A DNA stretch of 64,000 nt from CAZUXY01 sp964624235. Its GTDB lineage: Bacteria; Spirochaetota; UBA4802; UBA5368. Numbering within the stretch: position 1 is the stretch's first letter; each line of letters starts with the position of its first letter. Location: NCBI GenBank assembly GCA_964624235.1, contig CAZUXY010000012.1, forward strand, positions 18,912 through 82,911, read 5' to 3'. The notes below the pieces were generated by a model. It saw only the letters and a program-made list of their open reading frames with translations. It was not told the DNA's origin and searched no databases. Positions 42,129 to 50,594 of the stretch are shown here, in pieces. The position numbers and the translations under genes are program-made.

Positions 42129-43546
42129 TGTTTTTTCTCCTGTATGATTATGGATTCGTCATCGGTACCGGTTTCTTTTTTGATTTCCGCCAGCGCGGTA
42201 TAATACGAGTTGATCGCGTTGATGTAGCCGGTGCGGGCGTTGGTGAGAGACAGCTCCGCGGACAGCAGGTCGGAGTTCTTAATCACTCCCGCCCGGTAGC
42301 TTTCCCTGGCGATACGGAGCCCTTCCCGCGCGGTCTCCACGTTGTCTTTCTGTGAAAGAATGGTCAGGTAGGAGGTATAAAGCCTTGAATAACTCGAGTT
42401 AATTGAAATGGCTACCAGCCGTTTAAGCTTGATCAGCTCTTCCTCGGCCTCCCTCATGCGCAATTTCTCCTCCCGTTCAAGGGCGCGCACCGGATCCGCG
42501 GGCACCAGGGAACCCCACCGGTAGGTGGCGGCCACCCTCACCTGCCAGGTGTTCTGCCAGCTGTCACTCCCGGAGATTTGAGAAAAATCCGGCGTAAAGG
42601 GCCCTGTGATGCCGACATCCACCGGGTTCGGCATGTATCTGGTCATGCCGTAATATCCCGCGACTGAAAATGTGGGCCAGAGGTAATAGGAGCTGTTGAT
42701 GTTTTTTGAATGACCCGCGATGTCGCGCCTGTTTTCAAGCTGAATGATCTCAGGCCGGTTTCTCAGCGCCAGGGCGGTCAGGGTCCCGACACGCTGTACC
42801 ATGTGCTCTCCCGGTACGGTTTTCACCTTTCCTTCCAGCACTTTTTCGTCCACCGTGTACAGGGTACCAGGTATCCCAAGGGTATAGTTGAAGGTATCCA
42901 GCGCGACACGGTAGGCGCTTTCCGCTTCCAGCAGCAGCGGTTCCTGGCTTTTCAGCTGCACCTGCGCCTGCAGCAGTTCAAGGCGGGGTACGCTGCCGGT
43001 GGCAAAAAGGTTCCGCACGTCTTTGAGGTTTGATTTAAGCACCTCCAGGGAATCATGCCGCATCTTTATCATTTCACCCGCCAGAAGGAGATTGAAATAA
43101 CTCCTGATGACCCGGTATTCGATATCGCTTTTTACACGGCGCACATCCTCCTTCGCCACGGTGTATGCTTTCTTTGAAAGCTGCAGGGAGTTGTAAAACA
43201 CGCCGGGGTTGATGCCGAATCTCATCTGTATGAACTTGATGTCGTACTGGCCGTCGGAGAGGCTCATGACACCGTTTTCCGCGTACTGGCGGGCAAGGGA
43301 GGCTTCAGACTCCAGCACCGGCATAAGCTGCCCCCACGACGCCCGTACTTTCTCCTTCGCCTCCTTCATGCGATAGAGGGCGACGGCATAATCGTGGTTG
43401 TGTACCAGGGCAACGGCGAGGGACTCCGCCACCGAAATTTTCTTCGGTGCCGCCGGCGGCGCGGAACCGCTTTCCGCATATAACGCCGACATGGCGACGG
43501 CAATCGACAGAATCGAACCCGTAATCAACGACCTGTGTATAGTCAT
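42125..43546 (-). CDS. TolC-family outer-membrane channel
   Basis: A 473-residue outer-membrane factor with a signal peptide (cleavage likely after LYA). It has both repeat halves: ISVAESLAVALVHNHDYAVALYR and long coiled segments such as LLQAQVQLKSQEPLLLEAE, then YRAGVIKNSDLLSAELSLTNAR. It overlaps the TetR gene and the HlyD gene by four bases each, so expression is coupled. It is distinct from the TolC-like protein encoded at 19866, which serves the MacAB pump. Confidence 0.92.
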   Translation of the reverse strand: MTIHRSLITGSILSIAVAMSALYAESGSAPPAAPKKISVAESLAVALVHNHDYAVALYRMKEAKEKVRASWGQLMPVLESEASLARQYAENGVMSLSDGQYDIKFIQMRFGINPGVFYNSLQLSKKAYTVAKEDVRRVKSDIEYRVIRSYFNLLLAGEMIKMRHDSLEVLKSNLKDVRNLFATGSVPRLELLQAQVQLKSQEPLLLEAESAYRVALDTFNYTLGIPGTLYTVDEKVLEGKVKTVPGEHMVQRVGTLTALALRNRPEIIQLENRRDIAGHSKNINSSYYLWPTFSVAGYYGMTRYMPNPVDVGITGPFTPDFSQISGSDSWQNTWQVRVAATYRWGSLVPADPVRALEREEKLRMREAEEELIKLKRLVAISINSSYSRLYTSYLTILSQKDNVETAREGLRIARESYRAGVIKNSDLLSAELSLTNARTGYINAINSYYTALAEIKKETGTDDESIIIQEKKQ

Positions 43547-44196
43547 TTCATGGTCTCCTTTTTCTCGATGCCGGACTTGATTATGGTGACGAGATTTTTC
43601 CGGAAATTTTCGATATAGTCTCCCGTAAATACCAGTTTTTCGATTTCAGTGCCTTCCATGGGAATCCTGATGATATTGAAAAAGACTATTCCGCCGATTA
43701 TCTGCAGAAAGGTATAATAGGGATTGAGTTCTTTTATTTTACCTTCTTTCATGGCGGCCCGCATAACAGGCTCCAGCAACTGCAGAATGGGCAGTATCAG
43801 ATTGGGAACGGCGATTTTACGAAAATACTTCCCGCCGGCGGCGATCTCACGGATCACGGTTCGGAAAATGTCCTTATTGAATGTCGACAACAGTGAAATG
43901 TACTTATTGACAACCAGGTAGATTTGCTCCAGCGGATCGGTGCCCTCCACCACCGACTCCCGGACCCTGCGGTATATTTCACCGGTTATCTCTTTCAGGA
44001 TACTCTCGTACAGTGCTTCCTTGCTTTTGTAGTGATAATAGATCATGGCCTTATTTACTTTCGCCGTTTTCGCGATGCGGTCCACCCGTGCGCCGGCGAA
44101 ACCGTATTCGGCGAATTCCCTCAACGCCGCGTTGAGAACTTTTTCCTGGGTAGAGAGCTTTTCTTTTTTGTGTAAAGGGTCCTGTACCAGCAACAT
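43543..44196 (-). CDS. TetR/AcrR-family repressor
   Basis: A 217-residue regulator. The N-terminal HTH is clear: EKVLNAALREFAEYGFAGARVDRIAK, then KVNKAMIYYHYKSKEALYESIL, as in YbiH/CecR-type TetR proteins. The C-terminal ligand domain is helical and not assignable to an inducer. GAGGAG precedes the start. It is the first gene of a seven-gene TolC-HlyD-ABC exporter operon and probably represses it through the AT-rich inverted repeat at 44219-44257. Confidence 0.93.
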   Translation of the reverse strand: MLLVQDPLHKKEKLSTQEKVLNAALREFAEYGFAGARVDRIAKTAKVNKAMIYYHYKSKEALYESILKEITGEIYRRVRESVVEGTDPLEQIYLVVNKYISLLSTFNKDIFRTVIREIAAGGKYFRKIAVPNLILPILQLLEPVMRAAMKEGKIKELNPYYTFLQIIGGIVFFNIIRIPMEGTEIEKLVFTGDYIENFRKNLVTIIKSGIEKKETMK

Positions 44197-44218
44197 GGGG
44201 CGCTCCTCACGGAAAAAT

Positions 44219-44257
44219 ATTAACCAAACAGTTATATAAACTAACTATTTAGTTAAT
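44219..44257 (-). promoter_or_regulatory. candidate TetR operator of the exporter operon
   Basis: ATTAACCAAA (44219-44228) and TTTAGTTAAT (44248-44257) form an inverted repeat with one mismatch around an AT-rich centre that contains AGTT-N5-AACT. A further nested repeat ACTAA-N4-TTAGT overlaps its right side. It lies 23 bases upstream of the TetR start codon, the standard place for autorepression. Confidence 0.5.
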
Positions 44258-44379
44258 ATATTCCAATATCTGTTTTCCGTCAAGGTTTTTCTGAAAAAAA
44301 CCGGTTTTTTTTCGCGGCAGGGCTTTCCCCTCCCGCACCGTAAGAACGGCAGCTGCGGCAGAATACCGGTTATATTTAC

Positions 44380-44408
44380 TTGACATTATCCCTGAGACCC
44401 CCTTACAC
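44380..44408 (+). promoter_or_regulatory. weak candidate promoter for lgt
   Basis: A perfect TTGACA (44380-44385) with TTACAC at a 17-base spacing, or TACACA at 18. The -10 box is poor. It lies 36 bases before lgt. Confidence 0.3.
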
Positions 44409-44443
44409 ATTCAGAACCAATCTACTTTTATCAAGGGGACGCC

Positions 44444-45202
44444 ATGTATCCTATTCTCTTCCAGTACAAGTTCATATCCATCGGCGGTTACGGCCTCATG
44501 CTGGGGCTGGGCTTTTATCTTTCATATCTGCTTTTAGAGCGTGAACTTAAACTCCGGGACATGAACCCTGATCTGGCATACAAGATACTGCTGGCGGCGA
44601 TCCCCGGCGGCATCGTGGGATCGAAGCTCTTCCACATCCTGGAGCATCTTGATGAATTCACCGCCGATCCTGTGGGCATGCTGTTCTCCGGTGCGGGGCT
44701 CTCGGTTTACGGCGGGTTTATCCTTTCCCTGATCCTGGCATGGGTCATCGTGAAAAAAAGCGATGTTCCTTTTCTCAAAGTGGCCGACATCGCGTCGCCG
44801 TCCATGGCGCTGGGATACTGCTTCGGCCGGTTCGGGTGCCATGTGGCCGGGGACGGATGCTATGGCATTGAAACGACATCATTCTGGGGAACCGCGTACC
44901 CCAACGGGATCGTGCCCACAACTATGACGGTATACCCGACACCGCTTTTCGAGGTGTTCTTTTCCTTTCTGGTATTCATACTGCTTTTACAACTGCGAAA
45001 GAGGGAAATGCCCGCGGGCAGGCTCTTCTTTCTCTACCTTTTGCTTAACGGTCTGCCGCGTTTCATAGTGGAGTTCATACGCCTCAATCCGCGGGGGCTG
45101 CTGGGAATGACCCAGGCACAGTTTGTGGGCATACTCATGATCGCCGCGGGAATCGCGGGATGGTATTACAGCGGCAGAAAAACCGCGGCGTCCGGCCACT
45201 GA
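44444..45202 (+). CDS. lgt: prolipoprotein diacylglyceryl transferase (Lgt family)
   Basis: Transfers diacylglycerol from phosphatidylglycerol to the lipobox cysteine of prolipoproteins in the inner membrane. The 252-residue protein has about seven TM helices. The Lgt core is visible as SVYGGF (89-91 YGG) and GRFGCHVAGDGCYG at 128-141, the cysteine-containing variant of the Lgt signature GRxGNFxNxExxG. The C-terminal RFIVEFIR is also conserved. Several predicted lipoproteins in this window would be substrates. AAGGGGA precedes the start. The changed signature could mark a paralogue with altered specificity. Confidence 0.85.
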   Translation: MYPILFQYKFISIGGYGLMLGLGFYLSYLLLERELKLRDMNPDLAYKILLAAIPGGIVGSKLFHILEHLDEFTADPVGMLFSGAGLSVYGGFILSLILAWVIVKKSDVPFLKVADIASPSMALGYCFGRFGCHVAGDGCYGIETTSFWGTAYPNGIVPTTMTVYPTPLFEVFFSFLVFILLLQLRKREMPAGRLFFLYLLLNGLPRFIVEFIRLNPRGLLGMTQAQFVGILMIAAGIAGWYYSGRKTAASGH

Positions 45203-45229
45203 CGTCGCATGGGGGCGGCCATCAGTGTC

Positions 45230-47107
45230 TCAACCCGCGGATGCGTCCGTTTCCAGTATATGTTTCATGACACGGAGTATCTTGAGGTTGAACCGGGAAC
45301 CCTCCAGGAGTCCCCGGTAGAGGAAAAGGGACCGGCGGGCGATCTTCACTTCCTCATTGAGCTCTGACTCGTTCTGCTCAATTTCATACCCCTCGGTGAT
45401 GGTGTGTATCACCCTCTGCACGGTGAATCCAATCATGTCTTTAAGGGTCTTTTTGGACTCGATGAGGGCGTCCGCCTCGGACAGACGTTTGAGGATGTAA
45501 TCGAGCTTGCCCTGGTCCCTGGCCCCCCCCTCGATCATTTCAAGCAGATCACCGGATATCTTGACCGACCTCTCCATTGCCGGCAGGAGGGATTCCACCT
45601 CTTGCAGCATGGACGAGCATGACCGCAGCAGGGCCTCTCTTCTGCGTACCAGTTCGTTCTTTGCGGGAAGTGATTCACTGTAACAACGTTCCACCAGGGA
45701 ACCGGGGTCGTCACGCCCGGGAAAATCGATCCGGTCCATGGATTCGTGTCTCACTCCCGTGATGCAGGCGCCGTCCCATGTGGCGTTGATGAGGGATGGG
45801 TCGTTCTGTTTCTGGAACCACGCGAGGAATATCATCAGCTTGTGGTTGGTATGCACCCGCGGGGACCTTATGCCCTTCACGAAAACCGGCGGCAGCACCG
45901 TCTTCTGGTAGCGGTTAAACATCAGAGGATTGGAAAAACGATGGCTTCGTAAAAACACCTGTTCGTCCAGATACGAACCTCTCGCATGGGCGAGTCCCCC
46001 CGTAAAGGCCAGGTCCTGCCCCACCAGTACAACGGGGGCGGCGCCCAGCTTGCGCGCGAAATCGTAGGCATTGGTCGAGACGGAACCGCCGTACGCCAGG
46101 TCCCCCCTCGCGCCGGTGTTTTCTTCTATCCATTTCATCATCTGGAACGCCATCCCGGTGAGTATCTTCCTTCCGCGGAAGAAGTGAAATACCGAAGGGT
46201 GCACCGTGGGATCGGCGACGAGGATGCATTGCGAACCCGGATCGCCCTCGAAATACCTGGCATTGACCACCTGCGGATCCACCGAAACACAGAAATGCGG
46301 CGCTATTCCATGCTTCAAAAGTACCGCATACGACGTGTCCACCGCGATCACCACCGCTCTGTGCCCGTTTTTTCTGATAAAATCAATACTCTGCGTAAGC
46401 GACGGACCGGCCAGGACGACGATTGCGGGAAAACCGGTAAATCGTCCGAAAAACGAAGCGGCGCCGGGCAGGGCCAGTATTTCCCTAATATTACGCGCGG
46501 TGTTGGAACTCCATGTTTTTTCAAACTTCGCCAGCGTGGCGATGTTCACTTCCTTGGTCGAAAGGTAGGATTTCGCGATAAGCCTCAGGTTGGTGTAATA
46601 ATCGGGATCGAGCTGAAACGAGCCACGATGCGTCAGAAAGGAAACCCGGTAGGTTGATTTCCCCCTGAGGACCCCGGCCATGGATTCTTCCTCCGGTGCG
46701 GCGAGGACATCGAGCCGCGGGTCCCGCAGCACCCTGCGCAGGTCACGATATTGCAGCGCTTTTTTTATAATCGCCGCGTCTTTTTCCAGCACAAGTACCA
46801 CCGCGTCGGGCCCGGCTCTTTGCAACAGCTGTTCTACATGATATCCGAAAGCAAAGCCGAAAACGATGAAGAGGTTGAACGCCCCGGTGTCGGCCTCATC
46901 GATGAAACGTTCGGCTTCCCTTACAGGATCATAACGGCTGTGCAGCCAGAGCCGGCTGTTCCCCCTGACCATTTCCGGGACCATATTGCCGTCACGCGCC
47001 TCAACCACTTTTATGCCGGGATCCTCTTCCGCCGCGGAAACCCTGGCATGGAGGCCGGGATTTCTTCCCTTCAAAACGGAAAGGTTCCCTTCGTAAATTC
47101 CCGTCAT
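45230..47107 (-). CDS. DUF115 motility-associated / MptE-like protein
   Basis: A 625-residue cytoplasmic protein of the DUF115 (6-hydroxymethylpterin diphosphokinase MptE-like) group. The central part has PAIVVLAGPSLTQSIDFI, VIAVDTSYAVLLKHGI and SVDPQ, characteristic of bacterial Maf proteins, some of which glycosylate flagellins; the N-terminal (GFGFGYHVEQLL-like) and C-terminal helical regions fit too. In spirochaetes the role is not settled. It overlaps the transpeptidase gene by four bases, so it is expressed with cell-wall genes. No flagellar gene is nearby. Confidence 0.72.
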   Translation of the reverse strand: MTGIYEGNLSVLKGRNPGLHARVSAAEEDPGIKVVEARDGNMVPEMVRGNSRLWLHSRYDPVREAERFIDEADTGAFNLFIVFGFAFGYHVEQLLQRAGPDAVVLVLEKDAAIIKKALQYRDLRRVLRDPRLDVLAAPEEESMAGVLRGKSTYRVSFLTHRGSFQLDPDYYTNLRLIAKSYLSTKEVNIATLAKFEKTWSSNTARNIREILALPGAASFFGRFTGFPAIVVLAGPSLTQSIDFIRKNGHRAVVIAVDTSYAVLLKHGIAPHFCVSVDPQVVNARYFEGDPGSQCILVADPTVHPSVFHFFRGRKILTGMAFQMMKWIEENTGARGDLAYGGSVSTNAYDFARKLGAAPVVLVGQDLAFTGGLAHARGSYLDEQVFLRSHRFSNPLMFNRYQKTVLPPVFVKGIRSPRVHTNHKLMIFLAWFQKQNDPSLINATWDGACITGVRHESMDRIDFPGRDDPGSLVERCYSESLPAKNELVRRREALLRSCSSMLQEVESLLPAMERSVKISGDLLEMIEGGARDQGKLDYILKRLSEADALIESKKTLKDMIGFTVQRVIHTITEGYEIEQNESELNEEVKIARRSLFLYRGLLEGSRFNLKILRVMKHILETDASAG

Positions 47108-48957
47108 TGCCGCTCTCTCAGGTACAGTATGATCTTCTGATTCCGCTCCATATCAATGCCCGGTTCGGGGATTTGCCGGAATACAGTCCCGGTCCCGTAC
47201 ACCCTGTAGCTGACGGGCACCTTCTGTTGTATCGCAGTCAGGATATTCAATACTTCGTGCAGCCGTTTCCCCCGCAGGTCGGGGACCCTGGTGTACGAAA
47301 CTTTTTCACTTATCCTGCGCGCTGTCAGCGGCTCATTCGCCGGCATGGTTTCTGACTTGACACCGCGGTAGGGGAGCACCCTCCGCACCACCCTGGAAAA
47401 CACCGGAGCCGCAACCATGCTCCCCGAGGTGCCCCTGACAGGTTCATCGAGCATCACCAGAACGCAGATATCGGGATCGCTGTAAGGCGCGATCCCTATA
47501 AATGACGCATAATATTTATCGGAATAATACCCCCCCCTGGGCATGGATTTTTGGGCCGTGCCTGTTTTCCCCGCCACCTCGTAGTAATACGTTCGCGCTT
47601 TTTTGCCGGTCCCTGTATCCACCACACCTTTCATCATTCTCAGTATCCTTCCGGCGATCTTTTCATTGACCACCCTGCCCCTGGTGCGGGGATAAAACCG
47701 CTGCAGTACGGTGCCGTCGCTTTTTTCAAAAGATTCGATGACCGCCGGGACCATATAGACTCCGTGGTTCGCCAGGGCGGCAAAAGCCGCCACCATCTGG
47801 ATCGATGTTACGGCGATCTCCTGTCCCAGTGATATGGAATACTTCGACAACCCCGACCATTCTTCGACATCGCGCAGTATTCCGGGCGATTCACCCGGCA
47901 GGTCGATGCCCGTGGTCCCGCCGAAACCGAACCTTTTCAGTACATCATGGAACCTGTCCTTTCTGACCCTCCGCATCGCTTCGATCATTCCCACATTGCA
48001 TGAATGGGCAATAGTCTTATCGAGGTCAACCTCACCGTGCACATCGGTACAATTGATTGTCGTGTCGGCGATCTCGATCTTGCCTTTACAGGTATAGCGG
48101 TCATTCAACGAGGTGGGGATGGATTCAAGGAGGGATACCGCCGCGATTACTTTCAGCATGGATCCCGGCTCAAAAGCGCTGACTACCGAAAAGTTTTTTC
48201 TTGCCTCCGCGTTATACTCCCAGTACCGGTTCGGGTCGAATCCCGGCGCTCTGGCAAGGGCAAGGAGCCTTCCCGTCTTGATCTCGTACACCACCACGAT
48301 TCCCTGCCGCGCCCGGGTTTCCTCGACCGTCTCGGCGATTTCACGCTGGGCAACATGCTGTATAAAGCGATCTATGGTAAGACGCACATGGTGTCCCCTG
48401 AGTACATCGAGGTCGGTCTGATCACCCGCCCATTTTCTGCCGTTCAGTACGCTGTCGTATTTATACTCGATGCCTTCCAGCCCTTGATTATCGGTCCCCA
48501 CAAAACCGATTATGTTCGAGGCAAGCGACCCGTGTGGATACACCCTTTGATACTCTTTTCTGAGATGCAGTCCCTTTATCGCCAGCGCCTTCACCATCTC
48601 GATCTCCCGGCCATCCAGCCTGCGCTTGATCCAGACGAACCTTTTTTTGCGGGCCAGATGCTCTCTCAGCTGCTTTCTGTCCAGGTTCAGTACGCGGGAA
48701 AGCGCCGTCGCGGTTTTCTCAGGGTCGGCTATCGCCTCGGGATTGGCGAACAGTGATTCCCTCTCTACGCTGATCGCGAGAAGATACCCTTCCTTGTCAC
48801 GTATTTCCCCCCGCCTGATCGTCCTCGTATCACTGTTTTCGAGCTTTATTTTGTCGGTAAAATGCAGGGTCGCAAGCCTGACGATAAAAAAACAGGCTAT
48901 ACCCACGATGAGCAAGCCTGTAATATAAATTCTGCGTGTGAATATTTTAAAATTCAT
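47104..48957 (-). CDS. class B penicillin-binding protein (FtsI/PBP2-type transpeptidase) with PASTA domain
   Basis: A 617-residue peptidoglycan DD-transpeptidase. Anchor TM at about 11-28; dimerisation domain to about 190. Active-site motifs: SxxK with S266 (EPGSMLK), SCN at 319-321 and KTG at 464-466 (KTGTAQ). A PASTA domain follows at about 560-617 (VPDLRGKRLHEVL). The KTGTAQ and GGTTGIDLPGE segments match FtsI (division) more than PBP2 (elongation), but no dcw genes are adjacent. It overlaps the DUF115 gene by four bases and lies 71 bases after lepB. Confidence 0.93.
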   Translation of the reverse strand: MNFKIFTRRIYITGLLIVGIACFFIVRLATLHFTDKIKLENSDTRTIRRGEIRDKEGYLLAISVERESLFANPEAIADPEKTATALSRVLNLDRKQLREHLARKKRFVWIKRRLDGREIEMVKALAIKGLHLRKEYQRVYPHGSLASNIIGFVGTDNQGLEGIEYKYDSVLNGRKWAGDQTDLDVLRGHHVRLTIDRFIQHVAQREIAETVEETRARQGIVVVYEIKTGRLLALARAPGFDPNRYWEYNAEARKNFSVVSAFEPGSMLKVIAAVSLLESIPTSLNDRYTCKGKIEIADTTINCTDVHGEVDLDKTIAHSCNVGMIEAMRRVRKDRFHDVLKRFGFGGTTGIDLPGESPGILRDVEEWSGLSKYSISLGQEIAVTSIQMVAAFAALANHGVYMVPAVIESFEKSDGTVLQRFYPRTRGRVVNEKIAGRILRMMKGVVDTGTGKKARTYYYEVAGKTGTAQKSMPRGGYYSDKYYASFIGIAPYSDPDICVLVMLDEPVRGTSGSMVAAPVFSRVVRRVLPYRGVKSETMPANEPLTARRISEKVSYTRVPDLRGKRLHEVLNILTAIQQKVPVSYRVYGTGTVFRQIPEPGIDMERNQKIILYLRERQ

Positions 48958-49028
48958 GCGCCAGGTCCAGATGCTGCCGGCCTATTCGAAGTTTCCCCTT
49001 CGACGGGCATGGGTGAGCGGTCCCCCCT

Positions 49029-50099
49029 TTATCGTATCAGACCGAACCGCGAGAAATCCAGGTTTTTAATCTGCCGCGTATTCCAGTAAAGGACCAGTGC
49101 TTTCCCTTTGACCCTTTCCATCGGCAGATACCCGAACCCGCGACTGTCAAACGAATTCTCCCGGTTATCCCCCATCGCGATGACCATTCCCGGGGGTACT
49201 TTTCCCTCAATTTTACGGTCGCTGAAACCGCGGTAACTGGTAATGCCCTTCACATAGGGCTCTTCAAGCTTTTTCCCGTTTACCCAGACAAACCCGTCTT
49301 TAATGTGATATTCGTCGCCCTCCACCGCAATGCACCGTTTGATGAAGTCTTTCTCTTCCTCGTGCGGGGGCCGGAATATAATGATATCGCCGCGCTTGAT
49401 GTTCCTCAGCCCGATAAACCCCAGATGGACTTCCCTGTCCATCCCCGGCATCTTCGGTATTCTGGGACCGTAAGTTATTTTTTCGACCAGCAGGTGGTCT
49501 CCCACCAGCAGGGTGTCTTCCATGGAGCCTGTGGGAATAAAATATGCCTGTACTATGAACTGGCGTATATGCATGGCCAGAATGAATGCGACGAGCACCG
49601 CATCGAATATATCCCATGCCTTCCGAAAGGTTTCCGTCCTTCTGGGTGACATGTCTTCAAATAGCGAAACAAGCGCCTTGCGATCGTCCTCTTTCAGCAG
49701 ATACAAAGGAAAAACGGCGGTGGAATATTTCTGCCGCACCACCAGATTGGACAGCACGTTTATCTCGACATAGGTGATTTCATTGGCGGCGATACGGACT
49801 CCTCCGGAGGTCCTGTGCAGTTCAATGCCTTCCGGGTCCACTACGATCATCCCGTCCCTGAACTGCCGGTATTTTATTATATGATTCACCATCCGAATCA
49901 GGAAAATCCCGGTGATCAAACCCCCGATGAAATACGCCCCGACAAAAGGGAGCGCCGCGGCAAGAAAAACAGTGGAATAGGCCAGCAGGAACAGATAAAG
50001 CGCCTGTCGCAGGAAAAACTTCAGGCTTTCTCCTCCTGAAATGATATTGAATCGGGTCTCCTCGACACGTTTGCCGTTAAATCTGAGAAACTGTAACAT
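49029..50099 (-). CDS. lepB: signal peptidase I with N-terminal membrane/PH-like extension
   Basis: Cleaves signal peptides from exported preproteins. The catalytic dyad is S192 (PTGSMEDTL) and K254 (IKRCIAVEGD), followed by the substrate-loop GDNRENSFDSRGFG, in a membrane-anchored S26 domain from about residue 160. Residues 1-155 are a separate module: two TM helices (about 27-70) then a beta-rich segment (about 80-150: MIVVDPEGIELHR, ITYVEINV) resembling bacterial PH-like membrane-associated domains. Ordinary Lep proteins have just one or two TM helices before the catalytic core. AGGAG precedes the start at seven bases. It is upstream of the transpeptidase gene. Confidence 0.9.
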   Translation of the reverse strand: MLQFLRFNGKRVEETRFNIISGGESLKFFLRQALYLFLLAYSTVFLAAALPFVGAYFIGGLITGIFLIRMVNHIIKYRQFRDGMIVVDPEGIELHRTSGGVRIAANEITYVEINVLSNLVVRQKYSTAVFPLYLLKEDDRKALVSLFEDMSPRRTETFRKAWDIFDAVLVAFILAMHIRQFIVQAYFIPTGSMEDTLLVGDHLLVEKITYGPRIPKMPGMDREVHLGFIGLRNIKRGDIIIFRPPHEEEKDFIKRCIAVEGDEYHIKDGFVWVNGKKLEEPYVKGITSYRGFSDRKIEGKVPPGMVIAMGDNRENSFDSRGFGYLPMERVKGKALVLYWNTRQIKNLDFSRFGLIR

Positions 50100-50594
50100 C
50101 CTCGTCTCCTAAAACAGTAATCACCTGAAATCCACAGGCATATTGGACCATTCAGTGGGGCCCGAACCATTCCCCGCAGCCGCGGCCGGGTATATCCGCA
50201 GCTCTCATTTTAACGCCCCGGCTGCCGGATGATATTGTTTTCCCGTTATCCCTACAATGACCCGGCTTCTATGCAATTCCGGGGCAGTTCGATGTCGCTG
50301 TCAAATCCGGCATCAGGGATCGCACCGGCATGCAGGAGGAAATATCTTCACCATAGAAGGTTCGCGGGTTTTTATATAATTGAAGGACCCGCGTTGCTGT
50401 CATGGTGCTCAACTCTCCGGCCCGCGGGCCTTTGCTTATTGCCGTGCGCCGCAGAGGTGCGGCACTCTCCATTTCTATGTCCGCTTGGTTTTCACTGAAA
50501 AGGCCCGTTAAATTACGGATCAGTGAAATTTTATTGCAATAATAACTGCAACTATATAGAATAGCCCAATTTTGATGTCCACAACTTTTTTACC
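50100..50594. other. intergenic region upstream of the XPB-like gene
   Basis: About 495 bases between divergent lepB (minus) and the helicase-associated gene (plus). No credible coding frame. It holds a 12-base palindrome GGCCCGCGGGCC near 50418, and a TTGCA-N8-TGCAA inverted repeat (50534-50551) just before an AT-rich TATATAGA stretch that may contain the plus-strand promoter. Confidence 0.4.

Noticed and set aside
50229..50498. 89-residue frame in the lepB upstream region
   Set aside because: No ribosome binding site, no motif, and cysteine-rich composition typical of noncoding frames.
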